Part shown: positions 15,531-27,313 of the stretch, piece after piece
Position numbering within the stretch: the first letter of the stretch is position 1
Layout of the letters: each line of letters opens with the position of its first letter
Origin: Paraburkholderia ginsengiterrae
GTDB lineage: Bacteria > Pseudomonadota > Gammaproteobacteria > Burkholderiales > Burkholderiaceae
Direction of reading: 5' to 3'
DNA length: 64,000 nt
Assembly (NCBI RefSeq): GCF_001645125.1
Contig: NZ_LXKA01000276.1
Coordinates: 1-64,000, forward strand
Notes under the pieces: generated by a model
What the model was told of the DNA's origin: nothing
Databases searched by the model: none
Seen by the model: the letters and a program-made list of their open reading frames with translations, nothing else
Translations under genes and position numbers: made by a program

Positions 15531-16982
15531 ATGCAATTCGATCTGCTTCATGTCGGCACGCTGGTTGCCCTCGCCCACGTTCTCGGCGTGGTCGCGGCTT
15601 GCCACGCGATTCTCTACACCCGCACCTCGCAGGGTGCGATCGCGTGGGCCGTGTCGCTGGTCGCGATGCCTTATCTGACGCTGATACCGTATCTGTTCCT
15701 CGGCCGCAGCAAGTTCGCCGGCTACGCCGACGCGCGCCGGGTCGCCAACGCCATGCTACGCGCGCGCGCGCATCCGCCGGTATGGGATACGCACGCTTCG
15801 TCAGCGGGGCTGCCTACGGCGGAACTCGGCATCAGGCTCGTGCATTCGCTCACGCGTCTGGGCGGCATGCCGTTTCTGCCTGGCAATTCGGTGCGCACGC
15901 TGGTCAACGGCGCGGCGACCTTCGAGGCTATCTTCGAGGCGATCGAGAGCGCGCGTCACTATCTGATCGTGCAGTTCTTCATCGTGCGCGACGATGCGCT
16001 TGGCGAGATGCTCAAAGACGCGCTGATCGCCAAAGCGCAACAAGGCGTGCGTGTCTACTTCCTGTATGACAGCATCGGCAGCTTCGATCTGCCGCAGCGC
16101 TACGTGGCGGCGCTGCGCGCAGCCGGCGTGGAGACGCATCCCTTCGCGACCCATCGCCGGTTCGTCAACCGTCTGCAATTGAACTTCCGCAATCACCGCA
16201 AGATCGTCGCGGTGGACGGCGAACGCGCGTTTGTCGGCGGACACAATGTGGGCGTGGAATATCTCGGCGGCAAGCCGCCGCTCTCGCCCTGGCGCGACAC
16301 GCATATCGAAGTGCGCGGCCCGGCGGTGGCCAGCATCCAGTTCGTCTTCACCGAAGACTGGCACTGGGCCACGCAGAAGTTACCCGAGTTCGATATGCCG
16401 CCCGCCCCCGCCGCCGACCATGCTGAGGGCACGTGCATGCACTGCGTCGTCGTGCCGAGCGGCCCGGCGGACAAACAGGAGACCTGCTCGCTCTTCTTTG
16501 TCGAAGCGATCAACGCGGCGCGCGAACGGATCTGGATCACCACGCCTTACCTCGTGCCCGACGAGGCCGTGTTCTCGGCGTTGCGTCTCGCGGTGCTGCG
16601 CGGCGTGGATGTGCGCATTCTGATTCCGAGCCGGCGCGACCACCGCGTCGTTTTCGCGGCCTCGAAGCTGTATGCGTACGACTCGCTACGCGCGGGGATC
16701 CGGATCTTCCGCTACCAGCCAGGTTTCCTGCACCAGAAGGTGGTGCTGATCGACAGCGCGGCCGCGGCCATCGGCAGCGCCAATCTCGACAACCGGTCGT
16801 TCCGGCTGAACTTCGAAATCATGGTGCTGACCGTGGATCGCGGCTTCGCCCAGGAGGTCGAAACGATGCTGCTGAACGACTTTGCCGAGTCGCGCGAGAT
16901 CGACCGCACCGAGTACCGGCAAGCAGGCGCCGTGCGACGCGTGCTCATGCATGTGGCGCGTCTTTTCTCGCCGATCCTGTAA
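15531..16982 (+). CDS. cls: cardiolipin synthase (phospholipase D family)
   Basis: Inner-membrane enzyme condensing two phosphatidylglycerol molecules into cardiolipin and glycerol. It has two N-terminal membrane helices (about 5-30 and 38-60) and two HKD motifs: NHRKIVAVDGERAFVGGHN in the first half and LHQKVVLIDSAAAAIGSAN in the second, the latter followed by NRSFRLNFE. The open frame begins at 15465, but the ATG at 15531 places the first hydrophobic helix directly at the N-terminus. Length 483 aa is typical of ClsA. Paralogy cannot be judged from this window. Confidence 0.92.
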   Translation: MQFDLLHVGTLVALAHVLGVVAACHAILYTRTSQGAIAWAVSLVAMPYLTLIPYLFLGRSKFAGYADARRVANAMLRARAHPPVWDTHASSAGLPTAELGIRLVHSLTRLGGMPFLPGNSVRTLVNGAATFEAIFEAIESARHYLIVQFFIVRDDALGEMLKDALIAKAQQGVRVYFLYDSIGSFDLPQRYVAALRAAGVETHPFATHRRFVNRLQLNFRNHRKIVAVDGERAFVGGHNVGVEYLGGKPPLSPWRDTHIEVRGPAVASIQFVFTEDWHWATQKLPEFDMPPAPAADHAEGTCMHCVVVPSGPADKQETCSLFFVEAINAARERIWITTPYLVPDEAVFSALRLAVLRGVDVRILIPSRRDHRVVFAASKLYAYDSLRAGIRIFRYQPGFLHQKVVLIDSAAAAIGSANLDNRSFRLNFEIMVLTVDRGFAQEVETMLLNDFAESREIDRTEYRQAGAVRRVLMHVARLFSPIL

Positions 16983-17028
16983 AGGCGCCGGCCGGCTCGC
17001 GGCCGCGCCTCGTGCAGTGATCACAGGA

Positions 17029-17508
17029 TCACAAGAGCTTTTCGATATCCTCGACAATCGCCTCGGGCTTGGTCAGCGGCGCGTAGCGCTTCATTACGTT
17101 GCCGTCGCGGCCAATCAGGAACTTGGTGAAATTCCATTTGATCGCCTCGAGACCGAGCAGCCCCGGGGCCTCGCCCGTCAGATAGCGAAACAGCGGATGC
17201 GCGTTTGCACCGTTCACATCGACCTTGTCGAACATCGGGAAGGTCACGCCGTAGTTCTTTTCGCAGAAACTGCCGATCTGCGCGGCGTCACCCGGCTCCT
17301 GCTTGCCGAACTGGTTGCACGGAAAACCGAGCACCGCGAGTCCGCGCGCGGCGTAGGTGTCATACAGCTTCTGCAAGCCGGCGTACTGCGGCGTGAACCC
17401 GCATTCGCTCGCCGTATTGACGATCAGCAGGACCTTGCCTTGATACTGATCGAGGCTGACTTCCGCGCCGCCGAGTGTGTGTGCCGAAAACGAATAAATC
17501 GATGTCAT
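17029..17508 (-). CDS. glutathione peroxidase (thioredoxin-fold, Cys type)
   Basis: Reduces hydrogen and organic peroxides using glutathione or thioredoxin. The 159-aa protein has NTASECGFT with peroxidatic Cys36 (not selenocysteine), the GFPCNQFGKQEPG segment supplying the catalytic Gln, and WNFTKFLIG supplying Trp and Asn, as in E. coli BtuE. GGGGAG precedes the ATG at an ideal distance. It is convergent with cls and divergent from the ABC-F gene, so it is probably monocistronic. No signal peptide is visible, so a cytoplasmic location is likely. Confidence 0.93.
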   Translation of the reverse strand: MTSIYSFSAHTLGGAEVSLDQYQGKVLLIVNTASECGFTPQYAGLQKLYDTYAARGLAVLGFPCNQFGKQEPGDAAQIGSFCEKNYGVTFPMFDKVDVNGANAHPLFRYLTGEAPGLLGLEAIKWNFTKFLIGRDGNVMKRYAPLTKPEAIVEDIEKLL

Positions 17509-17644
17509 GTGTTCTCCCCTGCGAAAGCCGTCAGTCTATGCCAAAAGCCTCGCCAATACAGTCGGCCGGATGGCCGATCCTGGTTGAGCGCCCGGTGTCC
17601 GCCCCGGCAGTCTAAAATAGCGTTTTTCTTTCGCCGGCCTCGTC

Positions 17645-19600
<1,956 letters not shown>

Positions 19601-19646
19601 CGGCATACAGTTTCCGGGCCGCGCCGGCATCGACGGGAGGTTGGCT

Positions 19647-20807
19647 TTGTCATCCGCGACATCATCCGTCTCAACGCCTGATTCGTCGGCCACCTCATCG
19701 GCCGAGTCCTCGACCACCGCGTCCGCCGCAGCGGTGCCGCCCCCGCTGCAAGGGCTGCGCGTGCTCGACCTGACACGCCTGCTGCCCGGTCCGGTGGCCG
19801 CCCTGCGGCTCGCCGAACTGGGCGCCGACGTGCTGAAAATCGAGGCCCCCGGCGCGGGAGATCCGACCCGCACGATGATGCAATCGTCGAGCGACCGCGT
19901 CGCCGGTCGGCCCGGCGCGTTCTACCGGATGGTGAATCGCGGCAAGCGCGAGACCCGCCTCGACCTCAAATCCGCTGCGGGACGCAATGTGCTGTACGCG
20001 CTCGCGGCGGACGCGGACGTGCTGATCGAGAGTTTCCGGCCAGGCGTCATGGAGCGGCTCGGCCTCGACTACGCCACGCTGCGTACGGCCAACCCGCGGC
20101 TCGTCTACTGCGCGATCAGCGGGTACGGCGCAAGCGGTCCGTTTGCCGACCATGCCGGCCACGATCTGAACTACATCGGCTATGCGGGCGTGCTCGACCA
20201 GCTGATGAGCCGCGACGGCACGCCGGTCCTGCCGAATTTCCAGATTGCCGACCTGCTCGGCGGCGCGCTGAGCGCGGTCACGCAGATTCTCGCGGCGTTG
20301 TGGCACGTAGCGCGCGGCGGCGAGGGCCGCTTCGTCGACGTATCGATGACGCACGCCACTTACGCGCACAACGTCGTGGCGCAAGTCGCGCTTGCCAATG
20401 AGGGGGCGGCACCGGCCGCCGGCGAGGGACTGCTGAACGGCGGCGTGCCCTGCTACAACCTGTACCGCACGCTCGATAACCGCTGGCTCGCGGTCGGCGC
20501 GCTCGAACTGAAGTTCTGGGAAACGCTGTGCATGGCGCTCGACCGCCCTGAATGGGCGACGCGTCACTGGAGCCTCGGCCAGGCGATCGGCGGCCCGGAC
20601 GCAGACTCGCTGACACAGGAACTCGCCGGGATAATCGGCAAGCGTCCGCTCGAAGAATGGGTGGTGCTGCTGGAGCCGCTGGACTGCTGTGTTTCGCCGG
20701 TGCTGACGGCGGCGGAAGCCGCACGGCATCCGCTGTTCAATCCGATGGCCGAGACCGCGACGGGCCAGAGCAAAACCGAAAACGACGGCGACCGCGCGGT
20801 TCGGTAA
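19647..20807 (+). CDS. CaiB/BaiF family III CoA-transferase, alpha-methylacyl-CoA racemase-like
   Basis: Member of the family III CoA-transferase/racemase group. The segment GHDLNYIGYAGVL resembles the GHDINY catalytic-Asp motif of alpha-methylacyl-CoA racemase, and LPGPVAALRLAELGADVLKIE is the usual CoA-binding N-terminus. The substrate is unknown. The longest frame starts inside the ABC-F gene at 19533, but a TTG at 19647 has GGGAGG six bases upstream and removes an Arg/Ser-rich, non-homologous N-terminus, so I chose it (386 aa). Residues 1-30 remain a Ser/Thr/Ala-rich tail. It follows the ABC-F gene closely and may be co-transcribed. Confidence 0.85.
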   Translation: MSSATSSVSTPDSSATSSAESSTTASAAAVPPPLQGLRVLDLTRLLPGPVAALRLAELGADVLKIEAPGAGDPTRTMMQSSSDRVAGRPGAFYRMVNRGKRETRLDLKSAAGRNVLYALAADADVLIESFRPGVMERLGLDYATLRTANPRLVYCAISGYGASGPFADHAGHDLNYIGYAGVLDQLMSRDGTPVLPNFQIADLLGGALSAVTQILAALWHVARGGEGRFVDVSMTHATYAHNVVAQVALANEGAAPAAGEGLLNGGVPCYNLYRTLDNRWLAVGALELKFWETLCMALDRPEWATRHWSLGQAIGGPDADSLTQELAGIIGKRPLEEWVVLLEPLDCCVSPVLTAAEAARHPLFNPMAETATGQSKTENDGDRAVR

Positions 20808-20849
20808 CACGGCGGTAACGCGGCCAGCCATCCTGCCCCGGCAAGAACC

Positions 20850-21128
20850 TCAGCGCCGCGCGGCCGTCTGCCGCGGCAAGGTCTGGCGCGGCGTTTTTTC
20901 GTCGTCGTACAGCATGTGCTTACGACCTTCCACATTGCGGCTGATCGTGGCGCGCACCTCGGCGGCGGTGACGTGTTCGGCCACCACCCGCCGCGAAATC
21001 TGCCCCGCCGTGTCGATCCACTCGACAATCCGGCAGGCGCCGCCCCAAGGCTGGCGAATGGGCTCGGAGACGCGGCAGCCGCGCACCTGCATCGGGCGCT
21101 CGGCTACGGTTTCATAGGGCTGTTTCAA
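20850..21128 (-). CDS. small conserved hypothetical protein, probable DUF2866
   Basis: A 92-aa soluble, basic protein without signal peptide or membrane helix. The segments VRGCRVSEPIRQPWGG, IVEWIDTAGQI and RRVVAEHVTAAEVR resemble my recollection of the Burkholderiales-specific DUF2866 family; that match is from memory and not searched. The start appears to be TTG at 21128 with AAAAAGGA about seven bases upstream. It is convergent with the CoA-transferase gene and downstream of radA. No function is known. Confidence 0.65.
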   Translation of the reverse strand: MKQPYETVAERPMQVRGCRVSEPIRQPWGGACRIVEWIDTAGQISRRVVAEHVTAAEVRATISRNVEGRKHMLYDDEKTPRQTLPRQTAARR

Positions 21129-21271
21129 GGCGCGATCCTTTTTCAGGCATCAGGGGAGATGCATACCCCAGCAGCTTAGGAAAAAGGAATGTCGGGTAGG
21201 TTACAGCCAATAAGGAGATATTTACGGGCCATTACGGAACGAAGGGTGCCTCCGGACGCCGCAATCCCCGT

Positions 21272-22648
21272 CTACTCTAGCGTGCGGACCCGGTCGATGG
21301 CCTGCTCGATGCGCTCGACCGCAACGACCTGTAAGCCTTCTATTGGCTGTTTGGGCGCGTTGGCCTTGGGAATGACCGCGACCGAAAAGCCCAGCTTGGC
21401 GGCTTCCTTCAGACGCTCCTGGCCGCGCGGCGAGGGCCGGATCTCGCCCGCGAGGCCCACTTCGCCGAATACCACGAGGCCTTTCGGCAGCGGCTTGTTA
21501 CGCATGGACGAATGGATCGCCAGCAGAACGGACAGGTCGGCGGCGGGCTCGGTGATCTTCACGCCGCCCACCGCATTCAGGAAGACATCCTGATCGAAAC
21601 AGGCGATCCCGGCGTGCCGGTGCAGCACCGCCAGCAGCATCGCGAGACGGTTCTGCTCCAGCCCGACCGCGAGGCGCCGCGGATTCGGCGCGTTGGCCGC
21701 GTCCACCAGCGCCTGCACTTCGACCAGCAGCGGCCGCGTGCCCTCCTGCGTCACCAGCACGCAGGAACCCGGCACCGACTGCTCGTGCTGCGACAGAAAC
21801 AGCGCCGACGGATTGGCCACGCCGCGCAGGCCGCGCTCGGTCATCGCGAAGACGCCGAGCTCGTTGACCGCGCCGAAGCGGTTCTTGATCGCGCGCACAA
21901 GGCGATATGACGAATGCGTGTCGCCTTCGAAGTACAGCACCGTATCGACGATATGTTCGAGCACGCGCGGCCCGGCCAGCGCGCCTTCCTTGGTCACGTG
22001 GCCGACCATGATGATGGTCGTGCCGGACTGCTTGGCGATGCGCGTCAGCTGCGCCGCGCATTCGCGCACCTGCGCAACCGACCCGGGCGCGGAAGTCAGA
22101 GCGTCGGAGTACACCGTCTGGATCGAATCGATCACCGCGACGTCGGGCCGCTGATCGGCGATCGTCGCCTGGATTTTTTCGAGCTGGATTTCTGCGAGCA
22201 GCTGCAATTCGCTGGCTTTCGAGCCGGGCTCCAGCAGGGAAAGCCGTTGCGCGCGCAACGCAATCTGCGCCGCCGACTCTTCGCCGCTGATATAAAGCGC
22301 GCGTTTGTCAGCGGCGATTTCGGCGAGCGACTGCAGCAACAGCGTCGATTTGCCGATGCCCGGATCGCCGCCGATCAGCACCACGCCGCCCGGCACCAGA
22401 CCGCCGCCGAGCACGCGATCGAACTCACTCACGCCGGTTGAAAAGCGCGGCACGTCGGACGCATCGATATCGGCGAGACGGCGTACCGGCGCGCTTTTGG
22501 CGAGCGACTGGAAGCGGTGCGTAGAGGGCGCCTCCGCCACCGATTCGATCAGCGTGTTCCACGCATTGCATGACGGGCACTGGCCGGCCCATTTCGGCGA
22601 CTGTCCGCCGCATTCACTACAGATGTACAACGTTTTGGGTTTAGCCAC
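21272..22648 (-). CDS. radA: DNA repair protein RadA (Sms)
   Basis: RecA-related ATPase/helicase that processes recombination intermediates. The 458-aa protein has an N-terminal zinc finger (CSECGGQSPKWAGQCPSC), Walker A GGDPGIGKST, the RadA-specific KNRFG motif, and a Lon-like C-terminal domain (about 290-450). The start is GTG at 22648. It lies about 100 nt downstream of alr on the same strand. Confidence 0.96.
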   Translation of the reverse strand: MAKPKTLYICSECGGQSPKWAGQCPSCNAWNTLIESVAEAPSTHRFQSLAKSAPVRRLADIDASDVPRFSTGVSEFDRVLGGGLVPGGVVLIGGDPGIGKSTLLLQSLAEIAADKRALYISGEESAAQIALRAQRLSLLEPGSKASELQLLAEIQLEKIQATIADQRPDVAVIDSIQTVYSDALTSAPGSVAQVRECAAQLTRIAKQSGTTIIMVGHVTKEGALAGPRVLEHIVDTVLYFEGDTHSSYRLVRAIKNRFGAVNELGVFAMTERGLRGVANPSALFLSQHEQSVPGSCVLVTQEGTRPLLVEVQALVDAANAPNPRRLAVGLEQNRLAMLLAVLHRHAGIACFDQDVFLNAVGGVKITEPAADLSVLLAIHSSMRNKPLPKGLVVFGEVGLAGEIRPSPRGQERLKEAAKLGFSVAVIPKANAPKQPIEGLQVVAVERIEQAIDRVRTLE

Positions 22649-22750
22649 GCGCGATTGCCTGAGTTGCTGTTTTTTTGCTGTGATTGCTGTTGTTCTGGAT
22701 CGAGCCCTGCGCCAACGCAGGGCCGTGCCGTCCTGCGCCGTCCTGCGTCA

Positions 22751-23821
22751 TTACTCGGCGCGCACCGGCACGCGCGGCGCCACGGCGCACATCAGCTCGT
22801 AGCCGATGGTGCCGCACGACTGCGCGACGTCGTCGATCGGCAGTGCCGCGCCCCACAGCTCGACACGCGAGCCGACGTTGGCGGTGGGAACCGGCGTCAG
22901 GTCGACCGTGAGCATGTCCATCGAGACACGTCCGACGATCCGCGTGCGCACCCCGTCGACGATAACCGGCGTGCCTTCCGGCGCCACCCGCGGATAACCG
23001 TCCGCGTAGCCGCACGCCACCACGCCGATGCGCATCGACCCGCGCGCCCTGAACGCCGAGCCGTAGCCGACCGTATTGCCTTCGGTGAGCGTTTGCACGG
23101 CGATCAGCTCCGAGGCGAGCGTCATGGCCGGCTGCAGCCCGGTGCCCGCGATCGCGGCCGTGACACCGGAGGGCGACGCGCCGTACATGATGATGCCCGG
23201 GCGGACCCAGTCGAAGTGCGTAGCCGGATGCCACAGCGTAGCCGCCGAATTGGCAAGGCTGCGCGCGCCGGCAATGCCTTGCGCGCCGCGCTCGAACGCT
23301 TCCACCTGGAAGGCGACGCCGCGGTCGCCGTCGGCGTCCGAAAAGTGCGTCATCAACGTGATCTGGCCGACGCCCTGGCAGGCGCGCGCCCGCTCCCATG
23401 CGGAACGGAATTTTTCCGGCGTGTAGCCGAGGCGATTCATACCGGTGTTCATTTTCAACTGGATGTTGACCGGTTTGGACAGACGCGCCATTTCGAGCAT
23501 GCGCATCTGTTCGTCCGAATGCAGCGCGGTGGTCAGGCTGTAGCGGTCGATCACGTCGATGTCGGTGGGACGAAAGAAGCCTTCGAGCAGCAGAATCGGG
23601 CCGGCCCAGCCCAGTTCACGCAACTTCACCGCTTCTTCCAGGTCCAGCAATCCAAAGCCGTCGGTTGCGCGCAGGCCCGGGAAAACCTTCGCGAGCCCAT
23701 GCCCGTACGCGTTGGCCTTGACGACGGCCCAGATTTTGGACTTTGGCGCGTAGCGGCGGGCAACGGCGAGATTATTGGCGAGAGCGGAGGTGTGAATCGT
23801 GGCTGAGAGCGGGCGCGGCAT
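22751..23821 (-). CDS. alr: alanine racemase
   Basis: PLP enzyme interconverting L- and D-alanine for peptidoglycan synthesis. The PLP-binding lysine lies in [11 protein letters not shown] near residue 35. The second catalytic residue is expected in the C-terminal barrel-to-sheet region, where a conserved Tyr precedes GSAFRARG. Length 356 aa is normal and no signal peptide is present, favouring the cytoplasmic biosynthetic type over the periplasmic broad-specificity racemases. radA follows; lplT is divergent. Confidence 0.95.
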   Translation of the reverse strand: MPRPLSATIHTSALANNLAVARRYAPKSKIWAVVKANAYGHGLAKVFPGLRATDGFGLLDLEEAVKLRELGWAGPILLLEGFFRPTDIDVIDRYSLTTALHSDEQMRMLEMARLSKPVNIQLKMNTGMNRLGYTPEKFRSAWERARACQGVGQITLMTHFSDADGDRGVAFQVEAFERGAQGIAGARSLANSAATLWHPATHFDWVRPGIIMYGASPSGVTAAIAGTGLQPAMTLASELIAVQTLTEGNTVGYGSAFRARGSMRIGVVACGYADGYPRVAPEGTPVIVDGVRTRIVGRVSMDMLTVDLTPVPTANVGSRVELWGAALPIDDVAQSCGTIGYELMCAVAPRVPVRAE

Positions 23822-24039
23822 AGGATATTTTCGTAAAGACGCTTGCGAATCAGCAGCTTACAGGGCGTTTTCAGTGCTCGGCGGCTTGCTGGGCGGTGCG
23901 ATCAAGGATTTTGCTAGTCCGAATCCAGCTATTTTCATGATATAAAGCCGTGCGCACAACCCATTTCGAACGGCATAAGCCCGGACGCCTTGCAAACGGC
24001 CGGGGCGGACAGGCCGCAGCGAGGACAGCATCGCATCAG

Positions 24040-25347
24040 ATGAAAAAAGGCTTTTACACCATCATGGCCGCGCAGTTTTTTTCGTCGCTGGCCGACAATG
24101 CGCTTCTGATCGCCGCTATCGCACTGCTGAAAGATCTTCACGCCCCGAACTGGATGACGCCGCTGCTCAAGCTGTTCTTTGTGCTGTCGTACGTCGTGCT
24201 TGCCGCGTTCGTGGGGGCCTTTGCCGACTCGCGTCCGAAGGGCCGCGTAATGTTCGTCACCAACACCATCAAGGTGGTTGGCTGCGTCACCATGCTGGTC
24301 GGCGCACACCCGCTGATTGCCTATGGCATTGTGGGTTTCGGCGCGGCGGCTTATTCGCCCGCCAAATACGGCATTCTCACCGAGCTTCTGCCGCCTGACC
24401 GGCTGGTCGCCGCGAACGGCTGGATCGAAGGCACCACGGTCGGCTCGATCATTCTCGGCACGGTGCTGGGCGGGGCGCTGATCAGCCCGCACATTGCCGC
24501 GCCGATCCTGCGGCAGCACATTCCCACCGTCAACACGCCGGCTGAAGCGGCCATGCTGGTAATCATGGCAATCTACGTGGTCGCCGCGCTGTTCAATCTG
24601 CGTATCCCCGACACCGGCGCGCGTTATCCGAAACAGGAACGCGGCCCGATCCGCCTCATCACGGATTTTGCCGACTGTTTCCTCGTGCTGTGGCGTGACA
24701 AGCTCGGGCAGATTTCGCTCGCCGTCACGACCCTGTTCTGGGGCGCCGGCGCGACCTTGCAATTCATCGTGCTGAAGTGGGCCGAGGTGTCGCTCGGCAT
24801 GTCGCTCTCCGAGGCGGCCATTCTGCAGGCGGTGGTCGCCGTGGGCGTGGCGGCCGGCGCGATCTTCGCGGCCTCGCGCATCCCCTTGAAGAAATCGCTC
24901 TCGGTGCTGCCGGTCGGCATCATGATGGGTATCGCCGTGATGCTGATGGCGTTCTATACGCGTAGTCTGTTCCCGGCGCATTGGGGTTTCTATTTCGGCC
25001 GCATGCATGTGCCGGGCTATCTGATCGTCGCGTATGTGTTCCTGATGATCGTCGGCGGCCTTTCGGGCTTCTTCGTCGTGCCGATGAACGCGCTGCTCCA
25101 GCATCGCGGTCACGTACTGCTGTCTGCGGGCCATTCGATTGCCGTGCAGAACTTCAATGAAAACCTCTCAGTGCTCGTCATGCTGTGCCTGTACGCGGTG
25201 CTGGTGTGGCTCGACGTGCCGGTTGCCGTAGTGATCGTGCTATTCGGCACCTTCGTCTGCCTGATGATGTGGCTCGTGATGCGGCGCCACCAGGCGAATC
25301 AGCGCACATTCGACTCGGTCGCGCTGATCGGCGAAGCCAAGCACTGA
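24040..25347 (+). CDS. lplT: lysophospholipid transporter LplT (MFS)
   Basis: Twelve-helix major-facilitator protein that flips lysophospholipids across the inner membrane for re-acylation. The N-terminus MKKGFYTIMAAQFFSSLADNA and the motif YSPAKYGILTELLPP are characteristic of LplT. The open frame starts at GTG 23950, but the ATG at 24040 gives the family N-terminus (435 aa). In enterobacteria lplT is next to aas; here the neighbours are alr and thiD, so the acyltransferase partner must be elsewhere. Confidence 0.9.
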   Translation: MKKGFYTIMAAQFFSSLADNALLIAAIALLKDLHAPNWMTPLLKLFFVLSYVVLAAFVGAFADSRPKGRVMFVTNTIKVVGCVTMLVGAHPLIAYGIVGFGAAAYSPAKYGILTELLPPDRLVAANGWIEGTTVGSIILGTVLGGALISPHIAAPILRQHIPTVNTPAEAAMLVIMAIYVVAALFNLRIPDTGARYPKQERGPIRLITDFADCFLVLWRDKLGQISLAVTTLFWGAGATLQFIVLKWAEVSLGMSLSEAAILQAVVAVGVAAGAIFAASRIPLKKSLSVLPVGIMMGIAVMLMAFYTRSLFPAHWGFYFGRMHVPGYLIVAYVFLMIVGGLSGFFVVPMNALLQHRGHVLLSAGHSIAVQNFNENLSVLVMLCLYAVLVWLDVPVAVVIVLFGTFVCLMMWLVMRRHQANQRTFDSVALIGEAKH

Positions 25348-25404
25348 CACACAGCGGGTTGGCCGTCATCGGCGTGCCCGCACCTTCTTCTTTCCCGCCT
25401 TGCC

Positions 25405-26211
25405 ATGACTCAACCGATTCCCAATGTGCTGACGATCGCCGGTTCCGATTCCGGCGGCGGCGCCGGCATTCAGGCCGACCTGAAGGCCTTCTCGGCGCTC
25501 GGCGCCTATGGCGCGAGCGTGATCACCGCACTCACCGCGCAGAACACGCGTGGCGTCACGGCCATTCATGCACCGGACCCGGCCTTCGTTACCGCGCAGC
25601 TCGACGCGGTGTTCGACGATATCCGCATCGACGCCGTCAAGATCGGCATGCTGGCTAACGCCGGGATCGCGCGCGCGGTCGCCGACGCGCTGCGCCGGTA
25701 TAAGCCGAAGCACATCGTGCTCGACACGGTGATGATTTCAAAAAGCAATCACGCGTTGCTGCTGCCGGACGCCGTCGCAGCGGTGCGCGACGAGTTGCTG
25801 CCGCTCGCCGATCTGCTGACGCCGAATCTGCCGGAAGCCGCCGCGTTGCTCGGCGTGCAAGCCGCGGCCGATGAAGCCGGCATGGTCGAGCAAGGCGAAG
25901 CATTGCGCGCGCTCGGCGCCCGCGCCGTGCTGATGAAGGGAGGCCATCTGAGCGCAACGGACAGTCCTGACTGGCTGGTGCAGGACAGCGGCACGCTGCG
26001 GCTTGGCGGCCCACGCGTGCCGGTGAAGAATACGCACGGCACGGGCTGCACGCTGTCGTCGGCGATTGCCGCGCTGATTCCGCAAAGGGACGATCTGGCG
26101 AGCGCTGTCTCCGACGCGAAGAGTTATCTGACCGGTGCGCTGCAGGCGAGTGATCGGCTCGACGTCGGCAGCGGCGTCGGGCCGGTGCATCATTTTTATC
26201 GCTGGTGGTAG
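25405..26211 (+). CDS. thiD: hydroxymethylpyrimidine/phosphomethylpyrimidine kinase
   Basis: Ribokinase-fold enzyme phosphorylating HMP and HMP-P in thiamine biosynthesis. It shows the N-terminal IAGSDSGGGAGIQADLK and the C-terminal kinase motif NTHGTGCTLSSAIAA, with the catalytic cysteine/anion-hole region in that motif. Length 268 aa is typical. It lies 57 nt downstream of lplT on the same strand and is convergent with the DUF1853 gene. No TPP riboswitch is recognisable upstream. Confidence 0.95.
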   Translation: MTQPIPNVLTIAGSDSGGGAGIQADLKAFSALGAYGASVITALTAQNTRGVTAIHAPDPAFVTAQLDAVFDDIRIDAVKIGMLANAGIARAVADALRRYKPKHIVLDTVMISKSNHALLLPDAVAAVRDELLPLADLLTPNLPEAAALLGVQAAADEAGMVEQGEALRALGARAVLMKGGHLSATDSPDWLVQDSGTLRLGGPRVPVKNTHGTGCTLSSAIAALIPQRDDLASAVSDAKSYLTGALQASDRLDVGSGVGPVHHFYRWW

Positions 26212-26266
26212 GCGGCGCCCTTCTGCGGACCTGCCGCTGCTACCGCTGTTGCCGCGCTTATCGCTG

Positions 26267-27313
26267 TTACCGCCGCGCGTAGTCTTGCGCCTGCCCGGGC
26301 CACTCGTCCGGCACGATGAAGCCGCGCGAGCGTTCGATCAGATTGCCCGCGCTGTCTTCGGAGAACGCGGCGACCATCGCGGGCCCGTGCTGCTGTGATG
26401 TTTGCGCGACGAGCGTCTGCGCATCGACCAAGGCCAATTCCCCGGCCTGCGCCTCGCCCGGTTCATGGCGCTGCGGCGCGAGCCATTCCAGCCGCGGCAA
26501 CGGCCGCCACTTCCCTGCCTGCGCCGCCGCGAAAGCCGGCCAGTCGGCGCGCGTGACCCACCAGCCGCGGCCATGCGCCGGGTCGAGCTCGACGGGGTCG
26601 AGCGGCGTCTCATCCTGCCGGTAAAACAGCCAGCCTTTGATGAACATCTGCGGTATCCAGGGACCCGCGTAGCCGACCGACGCAAACTCTTCGCGCGCGC
26701 TCAGCGGCAACTGATGATTCAGCACATGCGCGAGTTTGAGGTCGAAGCGGTCTTTCAGATTCGGGCCGACGTAGTCGGATAACCGCGCAGATTCCGGCTC
26801 GGACAACTGCGTGGATGCGTACGACGTTGCTTGATCGCGCGCAACGCCCGCGTGCAGATAGCATTTCACCGCCAGTTCCCAATGCAGCCGCACACCTTGT
26901 TGCGTCCGCACCAAAAAATCGCATTCGCCGAGCGTGACGCCCGCGCGCCGCAACTGCACGCCCGCCGCGACCAGCCGCGCCGCCGGTCCGTGTTGCAGAA
27001 ACCAGCCGAGCAGGCGTTCGGCATAGAGGCCCAGACGCGTGATGCGCTTCGCTGCAAGATCGTCGTGCAAAGGGGCCGGCGCGGCGTCGAGCGCGCGCAG
27101 CCAGGCGAGGCACGCCTGCGCTTCCTGCTGATTGTCGAACAGCGCCGCAAGCGCACCCACCGGTGGTTGCGGGCGCAACAGATTGGGGCTCAGCAGCAAC
27201 CACGCGAGATCGCGCACAGCCGGATCTCGCAGCGAGTCGAGCAACGCGGCGATGCTTCCACCGTGGGTCGCGGATGCGGACGCCGGATGCGCCGCCGGCG
27301 CACCAACGGCCAT
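26267..27313 (-). CDS. DUF1853 family protein
   Basis: A 348-aa soluble protein with the pattern of DUF1853: RDLAWLLLSPNLL near the N-terminus, LGLYAERLLGWFLQH, then GECDFLVRTQQGVRLHWELAVKCYL, where acidic residues and a Lys could form a nuclease-like active site (E-D...E-x-K). That nuclease similarity is my inference. The open frame extends to GTG 27355, but the ATG at 27313 overlaps the preceding stop as TGATG and is the better start. Last gene of the tsaB-rimI-UDG-DUF1853 block. Molecular function unknown. Confidence 0.75.
   Translation of the reverse strand: MAVGAPAAHPASASATHGGSIAALLDSLRDPAVRDLAWLLLSPNLLRPQPPVGALAALFDNQQEAQACLAWLRALDAAPAPLHDDLAAKRITRLGLYAERLLGWFLQHGPAARLVAAGVQLRRAGVTLGECDFLVRTQQGVRLHWELAVKCYLHAGVARDQATSYASTQLSEPESARLSDYVGPNLKDRFDLKLAHVLNHQLPLSAREEFASVGYAGPWIPQMFIKGWLFYRQDETPLDPVELDPAHGRGWWVTRADWPAFAAAQAGKWRPLPRLEWLAPQRHEPGEAQAGELALVDAQTLVAQTSQQHGPAMVAAFSEDSAGNLIERSRGFIVPDEWPGQAQDYARR

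Noticed and set aside
15465-15531. Extended N-terminus of cardiolipin synthase
   Set aside because: The upstream residues are Gly/Pro rich and would bury the first membrane helix; ATG 15531 is better.
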